DNA of 64,000 nucleotides from assembly GCF_011516765.1 (NCBI RefSeq), contig NZ_JAAABN010000001.1, forward strand, positions 62,001 through 126,000. Reading direction: 5' to 3'. Made by a program: the position numbers and the translations under genes. A model generated the notes under the pieces. The model saw only the letters and a list, made by a program, of their open reading frames with translations. It searched no databases and was not told the origin of the DNA. Shown piece by piece: positions 1-9,211 of this stretch (positions are counted from its first letter, which is position 1; every line of letters begins with the position of its first letter). This DNA comes from Acetobacter sicerae. GTDB taxonomy: Bacteria > Pseudomonadota > Alphaproteobacteria > Acetobacterales > Acetobacteraceae.

Positions 1-51
1 TCGATGCATGAAGCCGTACTGGCGGCTTATGACGGGGCGCTGCATTTCTAA
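1..51 (+). CDS. 3' end of an unidentified gene (partial)
   Basis: The reading frame is open from the first base and ends at TAA 49-51, giving 16 C-terminal residues that include LAAYDGALHF. It is followed 23 bp later by a strong intrinsic terminator, which supports a real gene end. The piece is too short to name a family. Confidence 0.55.
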   Translation, partial: SMHEAVLAAYDGALHF

Positions 52-74
52 TTAAAGCAGCTTTCCGATTTCTG

Positions 75-117
75 ACGCCTCTTTCGGGTCATGCGCCTGA
101 AAGAGGCGTTTTTTTTT
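75..117 (+). terminator. Rho-independent terminator
   Basis: An 11-bp perfect stem (ACGCCTCTTTC at 75-85 with GAAAGAGGCGT at 99-109) is followed by an uninterrupted T run to 117. It ends the transcript of the partial gene at the window start and insulates the HAD gene. Confidence 0.92.
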
Positions 118-224
118 CGCATCCGATTGCGTGATGTTAGTGAATATCTTTTAATCTTCTGGATTTTTCATTTCCGGTCCTGCTGTTGTACATTCGCTTC
201 AAGACAAAAAATACAGGAAGCAAA

Positions 225-935
225 ATGACAGAGCAGATCATTCCAGCCCATCTTCGCAGTGCAACTGCCCTCCCTGTCCATGGGGTGGTGTTCGATATGG
301 ACGGGTTGCTGCTCGACAGTGAGACGCTGGCCATGGATGCGCTGGTCGATGCCGGGAAAGACCTTGGCTACGACATTCCGATGAGTTTCTGCCGTTCCAT
401 GATCGGCGTGCCTGCGGATGGATGCCGCAAACTGGTGCATGAAGCGTATGGCGTGGCCTTTCCGATGGAAGACTTCTTTGCCCGTCAGGAAGTGCTGCTC
501 AGGGAGTATGTCGATAATGGCCGACTGGTTCTGAAAACCGGCGTGCTGCCCTTGCTGGATCTGCTGGACGAGTTCCGCATCCCGCGGGCGATCGCCACGT
601 CTTCAAGCCGTTATCGTACGGATCATCATCTGGAACTTGTCGGTCTCGACAAGCGTTTTGACGCGACGGTCACACGGGACGATGTCAGCGCAGGCAAGCC
701 CGATCCCGAGCCTTATCTGAAAGCTGCTGAAAAGATCGGCGTTGAGCCGAAATACTGTCTTGCGCTTGAGGACTCCCATTCCGGTGCGCGGGCGGCCCAT
801 GCGGCGGGCATACGGGTCATCGTTGTACCGGATCTTCTTCAGCCAGCCGATGATATTCACGAAAAGGCGCTGGCGATCGTGGATGATCTCACTGTCGTTA
901 GAGCCTATTTGAAGACTATTCTGAAAGCAGCCTGA
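225..935 (+). CDS. HAD-superfamily hydrolase (phosphatase/phosphoglucomutase-like)
   Basis: A 236-aa cytoplasmic hydrolase of the HAD subfamily IA type, which removes phosphate from small metabolites or isomerises sugar phosphates through an aspartyl-phosphate intermediate. Motif I is visible near the N-terminus (VVFDMDGLLLDSE, with both catalytic Asp), motif II is the Ser in AIATSSS, motif III is the Lys in AGKPDPEPY and motif IV is LEDSHSG. The region between motifs I and II is large enough for a helical cap. ATG 225 is chosen over an in-frame ATG at 186 because AGGAAG lies just upstream. Its substrate cannot be told from sequence; beta-phosphoglucomutase or a sugar-phosphate phosphatase is possible. 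It converges on the polyol dehydrogenase, with only 21 bp between stops. Confidence 0.88.
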   Translation: MTEQIIPAHLRSATALPVHGVVFDMDGLLLDSETLAMDALVDAGKDLGYDIPMSFCRSMIGVPADGCRKLVHEAYGVAFPMEDFFARQEVLLREYVDNGRLVLKTGVLPLLDLLDEFRIPRAIATSSSRYRTDHHLELVGLDKRFDATVTRDDVSAGKPDPEPYLKAAEKIGVEPKYCLALEDSHSGARAAHAAGIRVIVVPDLLQPADDIHEKALAIVDDLTVVRAYLKTILKAA

Positions 936-956
936 GGCCGCTTCCAGAAACTGCGT

Positions 957-2435
957 TCAGGCCGCGAGTTCACGCAGGACGGAGGGAACATCTTCCTCCG
1001 TCAGTCGGCGCAGCAGGCCTGCAATCTCCGCCACGATACGGTCATGATCCGGCAGAGGCGGCCCAAAGACCTCTTCCATGGCGAGGAAGGCTTCCGCCTG
1101 CGCCTTGTGATCGTCGCGGGCTTCGGCGCAGATGCGTTGCAGGGTCTTCGCCTTGGGATCGGTCAGGGAAAGTTCCAGCGCTTCCTGATCGTTCAGCGCA
1201 AACCAGCGTATCCAGCTTGCGATAAGCAGCGATGCCCCAGAAACGGGGCGGCCTGCGACAAGATTGTCCCGCATGGCGCGCATCACCCGGTCAGCCATCT
1301 TGGCCGAACCGTTGCGTCCTACCCTCTCTGCATCATGAACGATGCCCGGATTTTGGAAGCGGGCCATCAGCGCCCGTGTGTAATCGTCCAGTTCCCCGGC
1401 GGAGAGCGCAATGCCGGCTGTCTGTTCGTCGCGCATGAAACGGGCGGTGATGCGTCCGAGAGAGGGATCGCTTGCGGCTTCCGCGATTGTGTTGAGACCC
1501 GCCAGCGCTCCGGTATAGGCCAGCAGCATGTGGCTGCCGTTCAGCATCTGGAGCTTGGCGGCTTCAAACACAGCGACATCCTGGACAAATTTTGTTCCGG
1601 GATGAGCTTCCCAGTAGGGACGGGGGCCATCGAACGGTCCAATGATCCACTGGAACCATGGTTCCGCCGAAACGGGCGCGGCATCGACAATTCCGCCGAG
1701 AGCTTTCTTTGCATCCGCGACGTCATCGACGTGGCTTGAGGGCGCAATCCGATCGACCATCGTATCGGGAAACTGCACAGTCTCTCCGATCCATGCCGCC
1801 AGTCGGTCATCACCACGCAGAGAAGCGTAATCCATGACGGCCTGTCTGAGCGTTGCGCCGTTATGGCTGACATTGTCGCAGCACAGGATCACGGGAGGAA
1901 CAGTGCCGCGCTGTCTTGCCAGAGCGAGACCGTTCGCCAGAATGCCTATGGCCGTGCGGGGATGCGGCGCCGAAAGGTCCTGCCGGATTGCCTGCGCTTC
2001 CGGGTCGAGCCGTCCGTCAGCGGTCAGGTAATAGCCGCTGGCCGTCACGGTCAGGGAGACGATGCGTATCCGGGGATCGGCGACGCGTTCAGCCAGGTCG
2101 ACCGCCTCGTCACCTGAAAACACCATCTCATGGATGGAGCCGATGACGGAGGCGACGGTCCTGTCTTCGACGCGGGTGAGCAGGGTGTAGAGATTGTCCT
2201 GCGGCCGAAGCTGGTTCACGAGGTCGGGGCGTCGCATGGTGGCGCTGACGATACCCCATTTCAGCCCGTCCGAGCCTTCACGGTTGATGGCCGCCTGTGT
2301 GGCGACGGCCTGATGGGCGCGGTGAAAATTGCCGCAACCGAGATGAAGGACGCCGGGAGTAAGTTGGGATAGGTCGAATTCAGGGCGATAGACACTATCG
2401 GGGAGATGGGGGAGAGCTTTCCGGTTGAGATGCAA
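957..2435 (-). CDS. Mannitol dehydrogenase-family polyol/hexuronate oxidoreductase
   Basis: A 492-aa NAD(P)-dependent enzyme of the long-chain mannitol dehydrogenase family, which interconverts polyols and ketoses (mannitol/fructose, arabitol/xylulose) or hexuronates (fructuronate/mannonate). The Rossmann fingerprint near the N-terminus reads LHLGCGNFHRAHQA. The catalytic Lys-Asn-His set is recognisable in KLQMLNGSHMLLAYTG in the middle of the protein, and the C-terminal all-alpha domain is complete. Length matches mannitol 2-dehydrogenase and fructuronate reductase (about 490 aa), so these cannot be separated by eye. The gene stands alone, with a strongly AT-rich upstream region that must contain its promoter. 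Confidence 0.88.
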   Translation of the reverse strand: MHLNRKALPHLPDSVYRPEFDLSQLTPGVLHLGCGNFHRAHQAVATQAAINREGSDGLKWGIVSATMRRPDLVNQLRPQDNLYTLLTRVEDRTVASVIGSIHEMVFSGDEAVDLAERVADPRIRIVSLTVTASGYYLTADGRLDPEAQAIRQDLSAPHPRTAIGILANGLALARQRGTVPPVILCCDNVSHNGATLRQAVMDYASLRGDDRLAAWIGETVQFPDTMVDRIAPSSHVDDVADAKKALGGIVDAAPVSAEPWFQWIIGPFDGPRPYWEAHPGTKFVQDVAVFEAAKLQMLNGSHMLLAYTGALAGLNTIAEAASDPSLGRITARFMRDEQTAGIALSAGELDDYTRALMARFQNPGIVHDAERVGRNGSAKMADRVMRAMRDNLVAGRPVSGASLLIASWIRWFALNDQEALELSLTDPKAKTLQRICAEARDDHKAQAEAFLAMEEVFGPPLPDHDRIVAEIAGLLRRLTEEDVPSVLRELAA

Positions 2436-2700
2436 TGAATCGCTCCTCTTATTGTTTTTAAAATATAGTTTTGAATTTATAATATTTACAATTCTAATGA
2501 TACTGAATTATTATTAACATATAATTGTGTTATATGTTTAATTTTATAATTAAGTTATTTTATTTGTCTGTATTTTATTTATTTTCAATAAATAATGTGA
2601 TGCTTTTTATTGGGTATTGGAAGGTGCCGGGCTTTAAAAATTAAATGATATTCATTTTGAATTTTAGGCGCTGAAAAGTGGTGAGACATTGCCTGCCGTT
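2436..2700. other. AT-rich intergenic region, no gene seen
   Basis: About 265 bp upstream of the polyol dehydrogenase. From about 2450 to 2600 it consists almost wholly of A and T, in sharp contrast to the GC-rich neighbours. No credible coding frame or tRNA was found. It should contain the promoter of the minus-strand dehydrogenase. The composition would suit binding by a nucleoid protein, or it may mark an old junction. Confidence 0.6.
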
Positions 2701-2852
2701 GCGCGGTTTTGACCGGGGGGACGGAATGTCTGGTTTCGGGATGCTCTAAAGGGTATCGGTCATCCTCAGGCACATTTGGCGATTCACTCCTGTTTATCAT
2801 AACGAAAACGGTTTTGCAGGCTCGAAGCAGGTCGTCGATCTCTATGAAAATC

Positions 2853-2879
2853 TTGCGAGACGAGAACGTCTCGTATATT
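2853..2879 (+). promoter_or_regulatory. Palindromic TetR-type operator inside the putative tetR-RND promoter
   Basis: A perfect 7-bp inverted repeat with a 4-nt centre, CGAGACG-AGAA-CGTCTCG (2856-2873), lies 37 bp upstream of the TetR start. It sits between a possible -35 (TTGCGA, 2853-2858) and a possible -10 (TATATT, 2874-2879; 15-bp spacer). TetR repressors of efflux pumps commonly bind such dyads in their own promoter, so autorepression of the whole operon is inferred. Confidence 0.65.
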
Positions 2880-2909
2880 TCCTGTGCCGACGTGCATCAG
2901 GAAAAGTTC

Positions 2910-3596
2910 ATGCCGGACAGAGACGAAAGAAAGAAGATTTCAGGTCGGCCTGATGGTCGGGTATCCGAGGAGCTGGATATTCTCATCCTGAAGACAGCCA
3001 GCAGGTTGTTTGGAGAGCAGGGGTACGCAGCCACATCTGTTGAGCAGATTGCGGCGGTGGCCCAGGTGGGCAAGCAGACCATCTATCGGCGGCACCCTTC
3101 CAAGGAAAGTCTGTTCAAGACGGTCATTTCGGAATTGGGGAAAAGTTTTCTCGTGGCGGCGACGCCATCGGACACCATGGTTTCCAGCGATCCGCTGCTG
3201 ACATTGCGCAAGACGATGCGGATGCTTCTTGATCTGGTCCTAAGTCCCGAAACGCTCTCTCTCAGTCGCACCTTCATCGCGGAGGGATGGCGCTTTCCAG
3301 ATCTGGTGAACCATGCCGGCGCGCATATTTTCGACCCTCTTGAAGAACTGACCTGCAGGCTCATGACCGCAGTCTCCGATGTGGGGCTTTTGAAAGAATC
3401 CTGTGATCTGAAGGAAACAAGCCGATTATTTTCCGGGCTCTGTCTGGAGCATCCTCATCAGCAGATGCTGTTCGGGCGTGATGTTCTGATGACGGCAAAG
3501 GAACGGGACGATTTTCTTGAGAATGCCTGGACGGCTTTCATGACAGGAATACTGCGCGCGCCGACTTCCAGACCAGCGACGGTCAAAGAGGTATGA
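2910..3596 (+). CDS. TetR/AcrR-family transcriptional regulator of the RND operon
   Basis: A 228-aa repressor. The N-terminal TetR helix-turn-helix is clear: LKTASRLFGEQGYAATSVEQ followed by IAAVAQVGKQTIYRRHPSKESLF. The C-terminal ligand domain resembles the AefR-like TetR C-terminal type. The frame extends upstream to 2709, but ATG 2910 is preferred: AGGAAA precedes it and the upstream residues lie across the operator. It overlaps the adaptor gene by 4 nt (ATGA), so regulator and pump are translationally coupled. The ligand is unknown. It most likely represses its own operon through the palindrome at 2856-2873. Confidence 0.88.
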   Translation: MPDRDERKKISGRPDGRVSEELDILILKTASRLFGEQGYAATSVEQIAAVAQVGKQTIYRRHPSKESLFKTVISELGKSFLVAATPSDTMVSSDPLLTLRKTMRMLLDLVLSPETLSLSRTFIAEGWRFPDLVNHAGAHIFDPLEELTCRLMTAVSDVGLLKESCDLKETSRLFSGLCLEHPHQQMLFGRDVLMTAKERDDFLENAWTAFMTGILRAPTSRPATVKEV

Positions 3597-4687
3597 ACAG
3601 GCGAGCCTTCATATACAGGGCCGGTCTTTGCGCTTTTATGCTAGTCACGCTGTCTGCGTGTCACAAGAAGGCTCCCCCGCCTGAAATCAGGCCCGTTCGC
3701 TCCTTCGTGGTCCATCCGAGCGCAGATGGAAATACGGAGTTTCTGACAGGACAGATTGCCCCGCATCGTATTGTCTCCCTGTCGTTCCGTCTGCCCGGCA
3801 AGATCGTTGAGCGCACGGTGGCGACAGGTGATCAGGTGCACGCCGGTCAGGTGCTGGCCCGTCTGGATGACGCCGAGGTGCGCCAGACGCTGCGCGCCGC
3901 CATCGCTGACGCACAGGCCGCCAAAGCATCCCTTGCGCAGGCGACCCCTTTGCAGAAACGTGCGACGGCTCTTCTTCCCGATCGTGCTATTTCACGTAAT
4001 GATTATGACGAGGCCATTCTCCGCTACCGCACGGCGCAGCAGGCCGTGCAGTCTACGGCGGCCCGGGAGCGGATCGCCCGAGAGGAACTGGACCATACCC
4101 GTCTTGAGGCGAATGCGGATGGCGTGATCACAGAGCGTCTGGCTGAGGTTGGAGAGGTCATTGCCGCTGGTCAGCCGATCCTGCGCATAGCCGAGGCTGC
4201 GGGCCGTGACGCCCAGTTCGATGTTTCGGGCGATCTTCTGCGCTCCGGCCTGACGGTTGGAACGACGATGACCATCTGTCTCGACGCGAACCGCCATATC
4301 TGCACGGACGGGACACTCTACGAACTCGCGCCGGATGCTGATCCACTGACCCGGACGTATCGGGCAAAGGTGCTTCTTCAGGCGCCGCCGACCGCCATGA
4401 CGCTTGGTTCCGTGGCGGTTGGACGGCTTGCCGCCGCCGGCGCCTCCGATATCCATCTTCCGCCGTCAGCCCTGACCGCACAGGATGGAAAAACTGCTGT
4501 GTGGGTGATCGTGCCCGATACGATGACCGTCACATTGCGTCCGGTCGAAGTCTCCCGATATAGCGCCGACGACGTTACGGTCGTTTCGGGTCTGAAGGCC
4601 GGAGATCGCGTTGTGACGGCCGGTGTGCAGGCGCTTTATCCAAACCAGAAGATTTCCCTGCTGGATGACGCCGATGTCCGCCCCTGA
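3593..4687 (+). CDS. RND efflux periplasmic adaptor (membrane fusion lipoprotein)
   Basis: A 364-aa HlyD/AcrA-type adaptor linking the inner-membrane RND pump to the outer-membrane channel. It starts with a lipoprotein signal (positive MNRR, hydrophobic stretch, lipobox LSAC with Cys at residue 23). A lipoyl-like half motif (LPGKIVERTVATGDQVHAGQ) precedes an alpha-helical hairpin rich in Ala, Gln and Arg. A second half lipoyl motif (LEANADGVITERLAEVGEVI) and beta-barrel segments follow. The ATG overlaps the tetR stop, and its own stop lies inside the next gene, giving one operon tetR-MFP-RND-OMF. Confidence 0.92.
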   Translation: MNRRAFIYRAGLCAFMLVTLSACHKKAPPPEIRPVRSFVVHPSADGNTEFLTGQIAPHRIVSLSFRLPGKIVERTVATGDQVHAGQVLARLDDAEVRQTLRAAIADAQAAKASLAQATPLQKRATALLPDRAISRNDYDEAILRYRTAQQAVQSTAARERIAREELDHTRLEANADGVITERLAEVGEVIAAGQPILRIAEAAGRDAQFDVSGDLLRSGLTVGTTMTICLDANRHICTDGTLYELAPDADPLTRTYRAKVLLQAPPTAMTLGSVAVGRLAAAGASDIHLPPSALTAQDGKTAVWVIVPDTMTVTLRPVEVSRYSADDVTVVSGLKAGDRVVTAGVQALYPNQKISLLDDADVRP

Positions 4688-7600
4688 AGAGTCCGGACAG
4701 GATGTAAAAACGGGTCACATCCTGAATCTTTCGGACTGGTCCATCCGTCATCGCGCACTCGTTGCGTTCTTCATGATTCTGATCGCCGTTGCTGGCGTCA
4801 GGTCCTATTTCGATCTCGGCCGGAATGAGGACCCGCCCTTTACGGTCAAGACGATGGTCGTCGAGGCCCTGCTGCCGGGCGCAACGGTCGAGGAAACAAC
4901 GCATCAGCTTACGGACCGGATCGAAAAGAAGCTGCAGGAAACGCCTTATTTCGATTATGTCAAAAGCTATACCACTGCCGGCAAGACCACCATTCTGGTC
5001 AATCTTCTGGGCAGTACGCCAAAGAGTCAGGTCGCGGACATCTGGTATCAGGTCCGCAAGAAGGTTGGTGATATCAGGCCGTACCTGCCTTCGACGACGG
5101 TGGGGCCGTTCTTTGATGACGAATTCGGGGACACCTATGGCATCATCTATGCCTTTACAGCGGACGGATTTTCCCATCGTGACCTGAAGGATTACGTCGA
5201 GACCGTCCGCGACGAGCTGCTGCATGTCCCTGATGTCGCCAAGATCGAGACACTTGGCGCTCAGGACGAAAAGATTTTCGTCGATGTGTCCAGCCGGCAT
5301 CTTGCGCGTCTGGGTGTCAATGGCGTGATGATTGCCGATGCGCTACAGGCGCAGAACGCGCTGGTTCCTTCCGGTTCGATAGATACCGGGAAGGAACAGA
5401 TTCTTGTCCAGCCAACCGGAAAATTCAATTCCGTCGAGGACGTCGCCAACGTGACGGTCTATGCGGGCAACCGGAAAGTCCGTCTGGGCGACATCGCCAC
5501 CATCACGCGCGGTTATGCCGATCCGCCGCAAACCCTGTTTCGCGTAAACGGACAGGATGCTGTCGGACTGGGTCTGTCCATGACCAAAGGTGGCAATGTT
5601 CTTGCGCTGGAAAAGAATATTTCCGCGAAGATGGCCGAACTTCATGCCCGTATGCCCGTCGGTATCGAGGCCCATCTGGTCGCCAATCAGCCGAAGGTGG
5701 TCAGGGAGGCGGTCGGAGATTTCACCGAGGCATTGTTTGAGGCCATCGCCATTGTGCTGGGCGTCAGTTTTCTCAGTCTGGGTGGTCGGGCAGGCACCGT
5801 CGTGGCGTTCTGCATCCCGTTTGTGCTGGCGGTCGTGTTCACCAGCATGGAACTGCTGGGTATCGATCTGCAGCGTGTTTCGCTCGGTGCGCTGATTATC
5901 GCTCTTGGTCTTCTCGTCGATGACGCCATGATCACTGTCGAGAGCATGGTCAGCAAACTGGAGGAGGGCTGGAGCCTCCCGCGTGCGGCGACCTTCGCCT
6001 ACACATCCACGGCTTTTCCGATGCTGACAGGCACGCTGGTTACGGTGTCGGGTTTTGTGCCGGTTGGCTTTGCGCACAGTGTCGCTGGGGAATACACGTT
6101 TTCCCTGTTCGCGGTCGTCGGGCTGGCTCTGATCGTGTCATGGTTTGTGGCCGTTCTGGTGGCTCCCCTGATCGGGGTGACCATTCTGCGGGCGCGGCCG
6201 GACAGGGCAGAGACCAGACATGAGGAACCTCGCAAGGGGCGGATCATGGCGTTCTTCGAGCGTCTTCTGCTTGTCACCATGCGGCACCCCCGCACGACAG
6301 TCCTGACAAGCCTGGGCGCACTGCTTATCGCCCTGATTCTGACGCCGCTGATCCCGAAACAGTTTTTCCCGGCGTCAGATCGCCCGGAACTTCTGGCCAA
6401 TCTCTCTCTGCGGCAGGGAGCTTCCATCACGGCGACGAGCGATATTTCGCGCAGGCTCGATGCGATGCTGCGCAATGACCCCGATGTCGACCACTGGAGT
6501 TCCTATGTCGGCCGGGGGGCGATACGCTTTTACCTGTCGCTCGATGAGCAGCTTCCGAACGATTTCTTCACGCAGACCGTCATTGTGGCCAAAAGCGTCG
6601 AAGCCCGCGACCGCCTCCGTCACCGGCTTGACGAGAGACTGAACCGGGAGATGCCTGACATCGTGCATGGGCTGTTTCCCCTTGAGCTCGGTCCTCCCGT
6701 GGGCTGGCCGGTGCAGTATCGCGTGTCCGGTCGGGACCCGGACAGGCTCCGCCATTACGCACAGGACGTCGCGCAGATGATGGCGGCGAGCGGCAATCTG
6801 CATCTGATCAATTTCGACTGGGGTGATCCGGCGCGTAAACTGCGGATCGATGTGCGTCAGGAGGCTGCGCGTCGGCTCGGCCTGTCCTCCGCCGCCATCG
6901 CAAGCGCCATTAATTCGACCGTCACGGGCACGACCGCCACCCAGTTGCGGGACAGCATCTATCTTGTCGATATCGTGTTGCGCGCCAGAAAAGAGGAACG
7001 GCTCTCCATCGAGAGCCTGCGCAATCTCGATGTCCGCCTGCCGAATGACCTCACAGTGCCGCTTTCCTCGATCGCCACCGTCTCCTACGTGGAAGACTAT
7101 CCGCTGATCTGGCGGCGCGACCGTCTTCCAACCATGACAATCCAGGCGCAGCTTCGTGACGGCGTTCAGGCGAATACAGCCGTATCCGCACTGGCCGGCA
7201 GGATTGCCGATTTCAACGCTCATCTGCCGCCCGGCTATCATGTGGCGGTCGGCGGGACGGTTGATGAAGCGGCAAAGGCGCAGAACTCGGTGATCGCCGT
7301 CATGCCGGTCATGGCGCTGATCATGATGGCCGTACTGATGATCCAGCTTCAGAGCTTCAAACGGCTGGCGCTCGTGCTGAGTGTGGCCCCGTTCGGTCTG
7401 ATCGGTGTCGTGATCGTGCTTCTCGTCACCGGCAATCCCATCGGTTTCATTGCGTTGCTCGGACTTGTGGCGCTGGTGGGCATGATCATCCGCAATTCGG
7501 TCATCCTTGTGAATCAGATCGAGATCGAACAGCAGGACGACAGGGCGGAATGGGATGCGGTGGTCGCCGCCGCGATGGTCCGTTTCCGTCCCATCATGCT

Positions 7601-7787
7601 GACGGCCGTCGCCGCCATTCTCGGCATGTTGCCCATTGCTTCAAGCGTCTTCTGGGGGCCGATGGCGGATGTCATCATGGGAGGGCTCGCCGTTGCTACG
7701 GCGGTCACGCTGATCTTCCTGCCCTCGCTTTACGTTCTGTGGTTCCGCGTCAGAGAGCCGTCATCCGGGACGGAGGTGGTCTCATGA
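4674..7787 (+). CDS. RND-family multidrug/solute efflux transporter
   Basis: A 1037-aa inner-membrane proton-driven pump of the AcrB/HAE-1-like class. It shows TM1 near the N-terminus (HRALVAFFMILIAVAGV), a large periplasmic loop, and the TM4 proton-relay region ALGLLVDDAMITVESM with paired Asp. A second half repeats the layout, ending with the TM9-12 block (GFIALLGLVALVGMIIRNSV). ATG 4674 overlaps the adaptor gene by 14 nt and is preferred to an ATG at 4623, which would run deep into the upstream gene. The efflux substrate cannot be deduced. Length is normal for the family. Confidence 0.95.
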   Translation: MSAPEESGQDVKTGHILNLSDWSIRHRALVAFFMILIAVAGVRSYFDLGRNEDPPFTVKTMVVEALLPGATVEETTHQLTDRIEKKLQETPYFDYVKSYTTAGKTTILVNLLGSTPKSQVADIWYQVRKKVGDIRPYLPSTTVGPFFDDEFGDTYGIIYAFTADGFSHRDLKDYVETVRDELLHVPDVAKIETLGAQDEKIFVDVSSRHLARLGVNGVMIADALQAQNALVPSGSIDTGKEQILVQPTGKFNSVEDVANVTVYAGNRKVRLGDIATITRGYADPPQTLFRVNGQDAVGLGLSMTKGGNVLALEKNISAKMAELHARMPVGIEAHLVANQPKVVREAVGDFTEALFEAIAIVLGVSFLSLGGRAGTVVAFCIPFVLAVVFTSMELLGIDLQRVSLGALIIALGLLVDDAMITVESMVSKLEEGWSLPRAATFAYTSTAFPMLTGTLVTVSGFVPVGFAHSVAGEYTFSLFAVVGLALIVSWFVAVLVAPLIGVTILRARPDRAETRHEEPRKGRIMAFFERLLLVTMRHPRTTVLTSLGALLIALILTPLIPKQFFPASDRPELLANLSLRQGASITATSDISRRLDAMLRNDPDVDHWSSYVGRGAIRFYLSLDEQLPNDFFTQTVIVAKSVEARDRLRHRLDERLNREMPDIVHGLFPLELGPPVGWPVQYRVSGRDPDRLRHYAQDVAQMMAASGNLHLINFDWGDPARKLRIDVRQEAARRLGLSSAAIASAINSTVTGTTATQLRDSIYLVDIVLRARKEERLSIESLRNLDVRLPNDLTVPLSSIATVSYVEDYPLIWRRDRLPTMTIQAQLRDGVQANTAVSALAGRIADFNAHLPPGYHVAVGGTVDEAAKAQNSVIAVMPVMALIMMAVLMIQLQSFKRLALVLSVAPFGLIGVVIVLLVTGNPIGFIALLGLVALVGMIIRNSVILVNQIEIEQQDDRAEWDAVVAAAMVRFRPIMLTAVAAILGMLPIASSVFWGPMADVIMGGLAVATAVTLIFLPSLYVLWFRVREPSSGTEVVS

Positions 7788-9211
7788 GAAAAATCCTTTT
7801 TCTCATTCCCCTGATACTGGGCGGATGTTCCTGGCTTGCGCCGGATTACAAACGTCCTGTCGTAGCGCTGCCTGCGACGTGGAACGGCGTGCAGGCCGTC
7901 ACACGCGACGATCATACGTGGTGGCGGCGTTATGGAGATCCGGTGCTTGACCGGTTGGAGGAGGAAGCGGCTCAGCATAACGACGATCTGGAGCTGGCGA
8001 AATCCAGCCTGTCGCAGGCTCAGGCCCAGTACAGCTACGCTTTTGCGAACCAGCTTCCTTCCCTGTCCGTCGTCGGCAATGACGCTTACGGTAAATTCGC
8101 CAACGGAAATCTCCGGACTGCCGGCCAGAGTTTCCGTTTTCCCAATAAGACGAGCAATTTCGGTTTTGTCGGCGGAATGCTGAATTACGAACTCGACCTG
8201 TGGGGCAAGAACGCCAGCCTCAGTGATGCGGCCAAAGCGGGCGTTCAGGGAGCCGTTTATGCGCAGGATGCGGCGCGACTGTCGGTGGCGGCCGCTGTGG
8301 CGAAGCTTTATTTCAGCCTGCGCGCGCTGGACCGCAACGTCGCCATTCTGAAGGAGAGTGTGCAGACGCAGGACGATATTCTCAGGCTTGTTCAGCATCA
8401 GTATGACGTTGGGGCCGTTGACGCCCTGCTGCTGCAGGACGCGACAGAGCGTCGTGACGCCGTACACGCGGCGCTGCCCGACATGGAGGATCAACGCAAT
8501 AATGCGGAAAGCGCGTTGGCTGTTCTGGTCGGGCGGTCGCCGCAGGACATCGTTCAGGCGGGAATTTCCAGAGGGCGGGATCTTCAGGAACTCAACGTGC
8601 CCGAGCCAGCGCCTTCGGTTCTGCCGTCGGAGCTTCTGGAGCGCCGTCCGGACATTGCGATGCACGAGCAGATGCTGATCGCGAGCAACTTCAATATCGG
8701 GTATGCCCGGGCGGCCTATTTTCCCAGCATCTCACTGGCGTCGCTTGCCGGCGTGAACAATATCGACATCGACAATCTCTACCGGGCCACCAGTCGCTCA
8801 TGGACGCTCGGAGCGGCTATGGCGGCTCCCGTTCTGGATTTCGGAAGAACGCAAAGCGGCGTTAAACTTGCGAAAGCGAACAGAAACCAGCAGGTCGTGC
8901 TGTATCAGCAGTCTGTCCGCACAGCGTTCAGGGAAGTCCGTGACGCGCTGCTGGCGCAGAACACAGCCGCGGAGCGTGATGCGGATAACGGTGCGCGTGA
9001 CGGAGCGGCGCAGCAGAAGCTGCATCTGATGACGCTCCGTCTGGAACAGGGATATGCAAGCCAGATTGATGTCCTGGCCGCGCAGTCAACCGTGCAGCTG
9101 GCGGAATTGTCTCAGGTGCAGGCTCGGTTGCAGCGCCTTGATGCGTCGGTCGATCTCTACAGGGCGACTGGTGGTGGTTTTACGGCCGTACCTTTAAAGA
9201 AAAAGATTTAG
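7784..9211 (+). CDS. RND efflux outer-membrane channel lipoprotein (TolC/OprM type)
   Basis: A 475-aa outer-membrane factor completing the tripartite pump. The N-terminus is a lipoprotein signal (MRKILFLIPLILGGCSW, Cys at about residue 15). Two repeated OEP domains follow, with the typical WWRRYGDPVLDRL after the signal and ELLERRPDIAMHEQ before the second half. ATG 7784 overlaps the transporter stop (ATGA) and has GGAGGTGG upstream. The TAG stop at 9209-9211 abuts the left end of an IS remnant; the C-terminus (AVPLKKKI) may have been reshaped by that insertion. Confidence 0.92.
   Translation: MRKILFLIPLILGGCSWLAPDYKRPVVALPATWNGVQAVTRDDHTWWRRYGDPVLDRLEEEAAQHNDDLELAKSSLSQAQAQYSYAFANQLPSLSVVGNDAYGKFANGNLRTAGQSFRFPNKTSNFGFVGGMLNYELDLWGKNASLSDAAKAGVQGAVYAQDAARLSVAAAVAKLYFSLRALDRNVAILKESVQTQDDILRLVQHQYDVGAVDALLLQDATERRDAVHAALPDMEDQRNNAESALAVLVGRSPQDIVQAGISRGRDLQELNVPEPAPSVLPSELLERRPDIAMHEQMLIASNFNIGYARAAYFPSISLASLAGVNNIDIDNLYRATSRSWTLGAAMAAPVLDFGRTQSGVKLAKANRNQQVVLYQQSVRTAFREVRDALLAQNTAAERDADNGARDGAAQQKLHLMTLRLEQGYASQIDVLAAQSTVQLAELSQVQARLQRLDASVDLYRATGGGFTAVPLKKKI

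Noticed and set aside
1044..1739. 231-codon plus-strand frame inside the mannitol dehydrogenase-family gene
   Set aside because: It is antisense to conserved catalytic motifs and has no recognisable domain or ribosome site.
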